From a virus, in the IMG/VR virus record IMGVR_UViG_3300045996_000338, positions 1-27,671 of that record: a stretch of 27,671 bases of DNA. The stretch is one strand, 5' to 3'. The notes beneath the pieces were generated by a model, which saw only the letters and a list, made by a program, of their open reading frames with translations, did not search any database and was not told where the DNA came from. The position numbers were made by a program, and so were the translations under genes. Below are positions 17,601 through 23,554 of this stretch, piece by piece. Within the stretch, counting starts at the first letter, position 1. Each line of letters starts with the position of its first letter.

Positions 17601-17857
17601 TGACAGGGGAAGAATTAGAAATTTACGCACAAAGTATTGCTCAGGAGGCACATAGCAACTGTGGTCCAGACCATCCCCAAGGGGAGCATAAGTGGTCCGA
17701 CCATATGTTTACGTCTAGAAATTATGCATGGTCGTTACAAAATACAGGGTACACGCCAGAGCAAATTGTACATGCTATTGTTGAGATAGCTAAAAGCCTT
17801 GATAAGTTTAAGCATCCCCATCCGAGGGAAGTGGAGGAATATATCAATGGGAGTTGA
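17600..17857 (+). CDS. Small hypothetical protein with a His/Cys-rich stretch
   Basis: 85 residues, ATG overlapping the previous stop (TAATG) with AGATTGATTAATG context. Mostly helical by composition. Residues 18-35 carry several potential metal ligands (His18, Cys21, His25, His30, His35), with a second H-P-H-P near the end. The family is unknown. It overlaps the next gene by 11 nt. Confidence 0.45.
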   Translation: MTGEELEIYAQSIAQEAHSNCGPDHPQGEHKWSDHMFTSRNYAWSLQNTGYTPEQIVHAIVEIAKSLDKFKHPHPREVEEYINGS

Positions 17858-18095
17858 GTTTACCCAAGACGCAGAAGTAAGAAGAGTATTAGAACCTAAG
17901 CCTACATGGGAGTTGTTTTCATCTACTAGCCTTGTCCAAGCATTACATAAGGCAAGAGATATGGGGTGGAAGAACAAAGAGATACAAGTGCGGGCAGAGA
18001 AACTAGGCACAGATAGAATGAATTATATCATAGAGCCATTCGAAAGAGACTGTGAGTGCCCAAACATTCTCCGATACTCTGACTACTTCGATTGA
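17847..18095 (+). CDS. Small hypothetical protein
   Basis: 82 residues from the ATG at 17847, chosen because GGAGG lies 9 nt upstream; an in-frame start at 17799 is deep inside the previous gene and lacks such a site. Predicted helical, with C-E-C-P near the C-terminus. It closes the run of small genes before a 63-nt gap and the glycosyltransferase. No function recognised. Confidence 0.5.
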   Translation: MGVEFTQDAEVRRVLEPKPTWELFSSTSLVQALHKARDMGWKNKEIQVRAEKLGTDRMNYIIEPFERDCECPNILRYSDYFD

Positions 18096-18158
18096 CCCTT
18101 TTTAGATACAAGGTGACTATTAGTATGGTGGCGGGCAAGGCATAGGTAAAGGAGTAGC

Positions 18159-19337
18159 ATGAAGATATTGTTTGCCGGTGATTCACCGACAGTCCACACA
18201 GGGTTCGGGATCGTATCTAAAAACATTCTGAATCGGTTGCACAAGATGGGTCATGAGATAGCTGTCTTAGGCATCAACCATTATGGAGAGCCTTACGATC
18301 AGAAAGTCTATCCATATCCAATCTATCCATGTGACAAGGGCGGGCCAGACCAAGTGTTCGCTTATGCAAAGTTTTGGGGTATTTATGAGGCTATGCAGCC
18401 TGATTTAGTATTCTTCCTAAATGATCCATGGATAATACATCGGTATATGGAATTCAAACCTGAGGAAATATACTCTCATACGAAATTTCTTGTGTACTAC
18501 CCGACAGACGCTGGACCTATTAAGAAGGTCTGGATGGATACTCTGAACAGTATGGACGCACAAGTATGTTACTCCTACTATGCCGAAGGTGTCGCCATCA
18601 AATCTAATGGAGGAAAACGACCGGATAATCTACATATGGTTTACCATGGTGTAGATTCCAAAACGTTCTATCCAATAAATCAGTCGGTCGCTCGCACGTA
18701 TCTAGGATTACCTCTGGACCAATTCATTGTGGGTATGGTTGCTCGTAACCAATTCAGAAAAAGATTTGACATACTTATGGCGGGCTTTGCCGACTTTGCG
18801 AAGGATAAGACTGACGCAAAGCTCTACCTCCATACAGCGCTGAATGATATTGGATATGACATTCTTGATCTAGCTGTGCAGCTAGACCTAGAAGATAAGT
18901 TAATATTGACTGAGGGAGTAACGCCCGCTAAAGGTGTAACTGATTCACGACTTAATTACATCTATAACTCGTTAGATGTTCATGCTCTCATAAGTCTAGG
19001 GGATGGCTTCGGCCTTCCTGTAGCTGAGAGCATGGCTACAGGCTGTCCGCAACTAGTCAGTGATCATTCTTGTTTACAGGAATTAGTTAAGGACCATGGA
19101 GGTCTTACAGCTAAGACGGCGGCATGGATATCAAATACGAGTGCGATAAATACGTGGGGAGGCATCACTGATCCACAGGACATAGCAAAGAAGCTAAACA
19201 TACTATACAAAAATAGAGAGCAAAGAATAAAGTTAGCGGAACAGGCGTATAACTTCATAACACAAGAGAAGTTTACGTGGGACTATGCCGCAAATGAATT
19301 CAATCAAATTATAAAGAAGCTATTTCATATATTGTAA
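18159..19337 (+). CDS. GT-B glycosyltransferase (GT4-like)
   Basis: 392 residues, ATG 5 nt after AAAGGAG. The N-terminal domain opens M-K-I-L-F-A-G-D-S-P-x3-T-G-F-G, the GT-B donor-independent Rossmann domain with its Gly-rich loop. The C-terminal domain has V-A-R-N-Q-F-R-K-R (basic nucleotide-sugar site) and G-D-G-F-G-L-P-V-A-E-S-M-A-x-G-C-P, a D282-x7-E290 version of the GT4 E-x7-E motif. The reaction would be transfer of a sugar from an NDP-sugar; donor and acceptor cannot be read from sequence. Between tail and lysis genes it could glycosylate virion proteins or alter host wall glycans. The length is normal for an intact single-domain GT4 enzyme, and there is no membrane segment. Confidence 0.85.
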   Translation: MKILFAGDSPTVHTGFGIVSKNILNRLHKMGHEIAVLGINHYGEPYDQKVYPYPIYPCDKGGPDQVFAYAKFWGIYEAMQPDLVFFLNDPWIIHRYMEFKPEEIYSHTKFLVYYPTDAGPIKKVWMDTLNSMDAQVCYSYYAEGVAIKSNGGKRPDNLHMVYHGVDSKTFYPINQSVARTYLGLPLDQFIVGMVARNQFRKRFDILMAGFADFAKDKTDAKLYLHTALNDIGYDILDLAVQLDLEDKLILTEGVTPAKGVTDSRLNYIYNSLDVHALISLGDGFGLPVAESMATGCPQLVSDHSCLQELVKDHGGLTAKTAAWISNTSAINTWGGITDPQDIAKKLNILYKNREQRIKLAEQAYNFITQEKFTWDYAANEFNQIIKKLFHIL

Positions 19338-19349
19338 AGGAGGGAAGGT

Positions 19350-20156
19350 ATGTCTATAAACTATAACTCATTGACTAGAATGCCGCCTAGAATTACCTTC
19401 CAAAGATTCTTACAACTATTACAGTCTAAGAATTCTCCTGCTGTTGGTGAGGCTGTGCAGATTTGGGACGTTCTTGTACGTATCGGTGGCGTTGATCCCT
19501 CTTTCGCTCTAGCTCAGTACCGAGTGGAGTCACAGTATGGTACAGCGGGTCATGCAAAGATCACAAAAAGTTGGGGCAATATGTTAATGGATAGCAGTCT
19601 ATGTATCCATGCAGTAGGAACGTATGCTCCGGGTAATGGTTATACTTATGCAAAGTATAACAACCACGTAGATGCAGCTAAAGATTATGTTAGATACATC
19701 CATGATTATGACATAAATCGTCATCTACCTACAATTTATAAGACTACTGCTGAATGGATAGGGAAGGTGCCGGGTTCTGCTGGACACCTTAGTTATATCA
19801 ACATCATCATCAACGATATGTATGAGTATGAATTAAGTGATGGAGAGTTTTATGAGGTAGGGGATAAGATGATTTACGCAGGACCACCATTTGATAGAGC
19901 TACAGGAAGAATAACACAAAAATATCCCGTTGTACGTGGGATGACACTTTATCGTGGTACTGATGGTACTGTGTTAAAGCAATTCTCAGGAAATACAAGC
20001 GTTCCCGGTGATTTAAAGACATATGCATGGTACTTTGGACTTGTGCAGGGATCAAAGGATTGGGGATTAATTTGTATCGGTACGTCTGATGCGGACCCCG
20101 ATGCAACTCTTTGCTATATCAAGAACATTGACCCTACTAAAATTGTAGGTGTGTAA
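19350..20156 (+). CDS. Endolysin, lysozyme/glucosaminidase-like
   Basis: 268 residues, ATG after AAAGGAGGGAAGG. Residues ~15-165 match the glucosaminidase/lysozyme-fold pattern: F-A-L-A-Q-Y-R-V-E60-S-Q-Y-G with E60 as probable catalytic acid, S-W-G-N-M, Y-N-N-H-V-D-A-A-K-D-Y and a late Y-x-N-I-I-x-D-M-Y helix. It would cleave the peptidoglycan glycan backbone. The C-terminal ~95 residues (Y-R-G-T-D-G, Y-A-W-Y-F-G-L) look like a small beta cell-wall-binding domain. There is no signal peptide, so it should need the holin. The stop overlaps the next start (TAATG). Confidence 0.75.
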   Translation: MSINYNSLTRMPPRITFQRFLQLLQSKNSPAVGEAVQIWDVLVRIGGVDPSFALAQYRVESQYGTAGHAKITKSWGNMLMDSSLCIHAVGTYAPGNGYTYAKYNNHVDAAKDYVRYIHDYDINRHLPTIYKTTAEWIGKVPGSAGHLSYINIIINDMYEYELSDGEFYEVGDKMIYAGPPFDRATGRITQKYPVVRGMTLYRGTDGTVLKQFSGNTSVPGDLKTYAWYFGLVQGSKDWGLICIGTSDADPDATLCYIKNIDPTKIVGV

Positions 20157-20995
20157 TGGCTCTTATATACCCTACATTTAGGTCGCAGCTTTTAGACCCT
20201 ACAACAACACTTGATCCATATATTTGTACCCTAGAGTCGGGGGCTATGGGTCTAGATGTAAAAACAAATGGACGCATTAAAGTATGGGGCGGAAATCTTG
20301 TTCCATGGTGCGGGCGATCTGCCTATACCATTAGACAGAAAGGAACCAATCTTAATAATGTGGCGCAAGCGTGGAGACATTGGGGACAAACACTAGACAT
20401 TGATACTGGTGGCAAATGGATTAATTTATACTACGCTCTTAAAGCAGGATATTATGTAATTGCCCAAGGGGATTACGATCAATTTAGTCTAGCTACAAGG
20501 TGTCAGGACTCATTTACAGGCGGACATGCTGTTATTGTAGTGCCTAGATTTTCAGGCAGCTATGTGTTAATGGGTGATCCTCTCTGTAAGACATGGAAAT
20601 GGGTGACACTAACTGAGCTACGACGTTACTGTGAAAAACTAGGACGAACAACATATGATAACTTGGGGTGGAATTGGACTGGACAGCTATATTATGCTAA
20701 AATAAAATCAAACTCTACTCCAACAACGGAGGTAAATGTGGCAGCCTATAAGTCTACAATAGTAAAGAGATATACTGGACGAATTAAAGTAAAGTCAGAC
20801 GCCAGACATGCGGCTGTTCAGTTACATGATGGAGAGTTTATATGGCTACCATCAGGAGCTATAAAGGATGCTTATGCTCAAATATCAATCTATCCCCCTA
20901 TTCCCGGTGGAAAGGTGGGAGCCAACAGAAAGGATGGCTATTTAGTGGGAGCAGAAGAAGCAATTATACTATTAAGTGACGCTGAGCCAATATAA
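20156..20995 (+). CDS. Second endolysin, C39/papain-like cysteine peptidase
   Basis: 279 residues. Pattern of phage C39-like lytic peptidases: C24-T-L-E-S-G-A-M-x-L-D-x-x-T-x-G with the probable nucleophile Cys24, then A-Q-A-W-R-H-W-G, then G-G-H124-A-V-I-V and M-G-D141-P as probable base and third residue. It would cut peptide stems or cross-bridges, complementing the glycan-cutting enzyme just upstream. Residues ~190-279 form a separate C-terminal domain with no clear likeness to that of the first lysin. The start overlaps the previous stop, so translation is probably coupled. Splitting glycosidase and peptidase into two adjacent genes is less usual than one fused endolysin. Confidence 0.65.
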   Translation: MALIYPTFRSQLLDPTTTLDPYICTLESGAMGLDVKTNGRIKVWGGNLVPWCGRSAYTIRQKGTNLNNVAQAWRHWGQTLDIDTGGKWINLYYALKAGYYVIAQGDYDQFSLATRCQDSFTGGHAVIVVPRFSGSYVLMGDPLCKTWKWVTLTELRRYCEKLGRTTYDNLGWNWTGQLYYAKIKSNSTPTTEVNVAAYKSTIVKRYTGRIKVKSDARHAAVQLHDGEFIWLPSGAIKDAYAQISIYPPIPGGKVGANRKDGYLVGAEEAIILLSDAEPI

Positions 20996-21014
20996 TAAAG
21001 GTGGTGATGTAGAT

Positions 21015-21368
21015 ATGGCATTGTTCAGTTTGTATGATATAATTCCTGAAGCTATTCCTTATCCGATCAGATCGGGTATCGTTAGAGCAGTCAGAACAGC
21101 AATTGCAGCAGTCTTAGCCGGTGTTTCAGCAGCGATCCTCGATGGGTCACTTCTTGACGCAGTACAGATTGTACCAACGGCTTACTACCCTGCGGTAACA
21201 ATGGGCTTGACAACACTCTTCTTGGGTATTGACAAGTGGCTACGAGAAAGAGGGCTAGTCGAGGAAGCTAAGGCAGAAGGGTTCTTGCCTCCACATGCTA
21301 AGGAGATTCCTGCCGCTATTAAACCAGAAGTGGAAGCAGCAGTAGAAGAAACCGACGATCAGGTTTAG
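21015..21368 (+). CDS. Holin-like small membrane protein
   Basis: 117 residues from the ATG at 21015, with AAAGGTGGTGAT upstream; an earlier in-frame start at 20976 lies inside the lysin gene. There are two hydrophobic segments, about residues 22-45 (Ala/Val/Ile-rich, A-I-A-A-V-L-A-G-V-S-A-A-I-L) and 58-77 (V-T-M-G-L-T-T-L-F-L-G). A charged tail follows (W-L-R-E-R, then an acidic Glu-rich end). Size, membrane segments and position after two lysins and before a terminator fit a holin. Two-segment topology is inferred. Confidence 0.65.
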   Translation: MALFSLYDIIPEAIPYPIRSGIVRAVRTAIAAVLAGVSAAILDGSLLDAVQIVPTAYYPAVTMGLTTLFLGIDKWLRERGLVEEAKAEGFLPPHAKEIPAAIKPEVEAAVEETDDQV

Positions 21369-21381
21369 AGAACCGTATAAC

Positions 21382-21422
21382 AGAAGGGAGTTTGGCACTG
21401 TGTCAGACTCCCTTCTTTTTTT
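21382..21422 (+). terminator. Strong intrinsic terminator closing the late region
   Basis: AGAAGGGAGT (21382-21391) pairs perfectly with ACTCCCTTCT (21407-21416). The stem can extend inward by six more pairs, two of them G-T, to a 3-nt loop, giving up to 16 pairs. Six further T follow. It lies 14 nt after the holin-like gene and separates the late genes from the replication module. Confidence 0.93.
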
Positions 21423-21430
21423 ATTTGATC

Positions 21431-21479
21431 TGTGGTCAGCCACAATGTTACGCTTAGTCAGCGCAAGCGCGTTACGCGC
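21431..21479 (+). promoter_or_regulatory. Cluster of short inverted and direct repeats, possible operator
   Basis: Between the terminator and the next gene: TGTGG/CCACA around TCAG (21431-21444), GCGC/GCGC around AA (21461-21470), and GCGCG/CGCGC around TTA (21467-21479). The last two overlap and are mutually exclusive as RNA hairpins. GTTACGC occurs twice, at 21447-21453 and 21471-21477, 24 nt apart. The tract is GC-rich for this genome. A TTGATC at 21425 is a possible -35 but has no good -10. It could be a protein-binding site or a 5' leader structure. Confidence 0.4.
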
Positions 21480-21500
21480 AGAGGAAAGGAGAAGGAGCAT

Positions 21501-21788
21501 ATGTCTAGATTTGAAACAGATAATAGAAATCTAACTTATATAAATACAAATACATATGAAAATTATAAGTTAGAGTATAAGTATTGTAAGGGCTGTGGGG
21601 GAGAATTAAAAAGATTCAATCCAGAGGGAGAAGAATTCGATAGAGCAACAGGAAAAAGAATTCCCGGTATTCCTTATTTATCCTGCCAAGATTTTTCAAC
21701 TAAATTTGATGGTTGGGGGTTTACTAAACCCTTAACGGGCGATCATGATATATGGGAGGAAGTAGACCTAGACGAAATACCATTTTGA
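21501..21788 (+). CDS. Small cysteine-containing hypothetical protein
   Basis: 95 residues from the ATG at 21501, with AAAGGAGAAGGAG upstream; an in-frame start at 21432 would sit in the repeat cluster and has no such site. C-K-G-C-G-G near residue 29 and a later S-C-Q-D resemble a partial zinc ribbon (three cysteines visible). The end is acidic (E-E-V-D-L-D-E-I-P-F). It is the first gene after the terminator. Function unknown. Confidence 0.55.
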   Translation: MSRFETDNRNLTYINTNTYENYKLEYKYCKGCGGELKRFNPEGEEFDRATGKRIPGIPYLSCQDFSTKFDGWGFTKPLTGDHDIWEEVDLDEIPF

Positions 21789-21814
21789 CTTAGATTATTC
21801 TGATTTGATATACT
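21785..21814 (+). promoter_or_regulatory. Sigma70-type extended -10 promoter
   Basis: TTGACT (21785-21790), an 18-nt spacer and TATACT (21809-21814), with TG one base before the -10 (TGATATACT). The -35 overlaps the stop codon of the previous gene. The predicted start near 21821 gives a leader of about 40 nt with a small GTCC/GGAC hairpin (21822-21833) before the GGAGG of the ssDNA-binding gene at 21860. It probably drives the replication module. Confidence 0.6.
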
Positions 21815-21859
21815 GGTTACAGTCCACTTGGACCAACTATTACACCTTGGAGGTACGAT

Positions 21860-22624
21860 ATGTCGTTTAGCGAAGAAGCCCGAAGTTACACCGAGACGCG
21901 CAAGAGAACAAGCGCCGAGTATGTGAAGTTTACGCCAAGGCATCGAACAGTATTACGTATGCTCGATGACAGAGCTAAGACAGTATGGAAGCATTGGATT
22001 CCGCAAGCTAATGGTGGCAGAGGAATGGGTGCTGTCTGTCCTAATGTTGATCCTCAATTGAAAGTCTGCCCTATTGATAAGCTGTATGCTGATCTACCAA
22101 AGGATGATGAGAAGCGCAAGGAGAACAATGCACGGAGACGCTTTGTTGTTAATGTTCTTGATCGTACTCCACACACTGTTTGCAAATCTTGTCAGACAGT
22201 TACTCCCCCGGTAGTTAATACAGCAAGCCCCTCTCAAAAGACATGTGTAAGCTGTGGTGCTGATCTAAAGGGTCATGACTTTAAGCCCCTCAACCGTGTG
22301 AAGATTTTGGAGCAGGGTCCACGCCTATTCAATGAAAGCCTTAATGCTATTGCAGAAATGCAGAAGGCAGACTTGGGTAAGGATATTACTGAGTATGATA
22401 TTACTTTCACTACGCAGGGTGAAGGTCGTGACCGACGAATTACTGCGATCCCACAAGACCCCAAGGAATTAGAGCCTGATGCTTTGATTGATCCTGAGAC
22501 GGGCGAGCCGCAGAAGAAGTTTAATCTCGATCTTCTATCTGAGCCTACTCCTATCGAAGAGATTGAGTTGATGCTACAGGGTGCTACCATGGATCAGCTT
22601 AATGCTGTGAGAGGTATTGTGTAA
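21860..22624 (+). CDS. gp32-like single-stranded DNA-binding protein
   Basis: 254 residues, ATG 6 nt after GGAGG. The pattern V-K-F-T-P-R-H-R-T-V-L-R-M-L, W-K-H-W-I-P, C60-P-N then C70-P-I-D-K-L, R-R-R-F-V-V-N-V-L-D-R-T-P and L-F-N-E-S-L resembles the OB-fold core of T4 gp32-type proteins as found in many environmental phages. A zinc-ribbon-like pair C108-x2-C111 ... C129-x2-C132 sits inside the core, as gp32 also carries a zinc site. The C-terminus is acidic and ends in a short helix, typical of partner-recruiting SSB tails. It would coat ssDNA during replication and recombination. First gene after the promoter at 21785-21814. Confidence 0.65.
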   Translation: MSFSEEARSYTETRKRTSAEYVKFTPRHRTVLRMLDDRAKTVWKHWIPQANGGRGMGAVCPNVDPQLKVCPIDKLYADLPKDDEKRKENNARRRFVVNVLDRTPHTVCKSCQTVTPPVVNTASPSQKTCVSCGADLKGHDFKPLNRVKILEQGPRLFNESLNAIAEMQKADLGKDITEYDITFTTQGEGRDRRITAIPQDPKELEPDALIDPETGEPQKKFNLDLLSEPTPIEEIELMLQGATMDQLNAVRGIV

Positions 22625-22828
22625 GTGAAATCTATCATCCTGATTCGTGACCCTGAAAATAAAGATCAGGAACGAACATGGACTGTGTTTGATGAAATCT
22701 CTCGTAAGGTGAAGGAAGCTAAGACTACAGCCGGGGGAGCTTCCGACGCCGAGAGTAAGTATAGTATCAATTACCAGAACCTAGTGAAAGCGGGTCTAGT
22801 TAACCAGATAAAGAAGAAGTATCGGTAG
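22625..22828 (+). CDS. Small hypothetical protein in the replication operon
   Basis: 67 residues, GTG directly after the previous TAA, with GAGAGG about 11 nt upstream. The N-terminal half is mixed, with a helix (D-E-I-S-R-K-V-K-E-A-K); the C-terminus is basic (Q-I-K-K-K-Y-R). The stop overlaps the next GTG (TAGTG), so it is probably a translationally coupled member of the replication operon. No family recognised. Confidence 0.5.
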   Translation: MKSIILIRDPENKDQERTWTVFDEISRKVKEAKTTAGGASDAESKYSINYQNLVKAGLVNQIKKKYR

Positions 22829-23250
22829 TGCCTTATAAAGACCCTCTCAAACGAAGAGAGGTAGAAAAACGATATAGGGAGAAAAATAAAGAGAAAGCGA
22901 GAGCTTGGGCTAGAGACTACTGGCATAGGAAAGGTAAGTATAAACTGCGGCAAGTTAAGCCGCAGTTTTACTTTAAGTTGCTGGAACAGCAGAATAACTT
23001 ATGTGCGATCTGTCTACAGCCTGAGAGAGCTATTGGTAGGAATGGTAAGGTTAAAGCTTTATCACTTGACCATAATCACATTACAGGAGAAGTAAGAGGG
23101 TTACTATGCTCTACTTGCAACCTATTACTTGGATATGCGGGAGATAGTCCTGAGATTTTAGAGAGGGCAAAAGAATACCTTGGCAGCCAAACTGGATATA
23201 TGGTTAAAACTTATAGAGGAAAATCCAAACGTCTTTCCACGTTTTTATGA
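22828..23250 (+). CDS. Endonuclease VII-type HNH nuclease (recombination resolvase)
   Basis: 140 residues, GTG overlapping the previous stop (TAGTG). The N-terminal ~45 residues are a highly charged Arg/Lys/Glu helix. The nuclease core has C59-A-I-C62, L-D81-H82-N-H84 and G-L-L-C94-S-T-C97-N. This is the endonuclease VII arrangement: four zinc-binding cysteines around a beta-beta-alpha metal active site. T4 endonuclease VII resolves Holliday junctions and branched DNA, and many small phage relatives exist. The core is complete and seems active. A strong palindrome lies inside the gene (22942-22968). The last 71 nt overlap the next reading frame, an unusually long overlap here. Confidence 0.85.
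   Translation: MPYKDPLKRREVEKRYREKNKEKARAWARDYWHRKGKYKLRQVKPQFYFKLLEQQNNLCAICLQPERAIGRNGKVKALSLDHNHITGEVRGLLCSTCNLLLGYAGDSPEILERAKEYLGSQTGYMVKTYRGKSKRLSTFL
22942..22968. promoter_or_regulatory. Perfect 10-bp hairpin inside the HNH nuclease gene
   Basis: AAACTGCGGC (22942-22951), loop AAGTTAA, GCCGCAGTTT (22959-22968), then TA. With four T at 22966-22969 and A-rich sequence on the other side it resembles a weak bidirectional intrinsic terminator. It lies in the segment encoding residues ~38-47, just before the zinc-binding core. It could attenuate transcription into the helicase genes or be a protein-binding site. Confidence 0.5.
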
Positions 23251-23554
23251 GAGCCTGTTGGGTATAAAACCCCCTGATGATTTAGCTCTTATGTCTATTG
23301 TAGACAATTATGGTTCTTGGCCTGTCATTGAGGGCGTTCTATCGGCATCTACTAAAAAGATGGATGGTGATCCTTGGTCTTACGTGGTGGCAGTAGCTAA
23401 AATTAAGTGGAGAGAGGATCGTATAGGGAATGAGTATACCCGAGGTATAGAGCGATCCAAGCAACGTATAGCACAGCAGAATGAGGAATTAGAGCAGCTA
23501 TTAGAAAGGGCTAAACAAGCAGCCCCGGAGGATAATGAACCAGATACCCTTTAA
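23180..23554 (+). CDS. Hypothetical protein upstream of helicase, possible loader position
   Basis: 124 residues from a TTG at 23180. There is no ATG or GTG in frame before residue ~38, so either the TTG is used with translational coupling to the HNH gene, or the protein is shorter. Visible features: D-D-L-A-L-M-S-I-V-D-N-Y, a G-D-P-W-S-Y-V-V-A-V-A-K-I-K-W segment and a long C-terminal charged coiled coil. The P-W-x-Y-hydrophobic pattern and location just before a DnaB-type helicase recall phage helicase loaders/DnaD-like C-termini, but this is only a positional guess. It ends 20 nt into the helicase gene. Confidence 0.45.
   Translation: MAAKLDIWLKLIEENPNVFPRFYESLLGIKPPDDLALMSIVDNYGSWPVIEGVLSASTKKMDGDPWSYVVAVAKIKWREDRIGNEYTRGIERSKQRIAQQNEELEQLLERAKQAAPEDNEPDTL

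Noticed and set aside
18092-18126. Promoter (TTGACC, 17 nt, GACTAT) before the glycosyltransferase
   Set aside because: The -10 matches only three of six positions and there is no TG extension; read-through from upstream late genes is enough.
22828-23250. Free-standing homing endonuclease with an intron
   Set aside because: The C-x2-C/D-H-x-H/C-x2-C arrangement is of the endonuclease VII type, and no split gene or intron structure is visible nearby.
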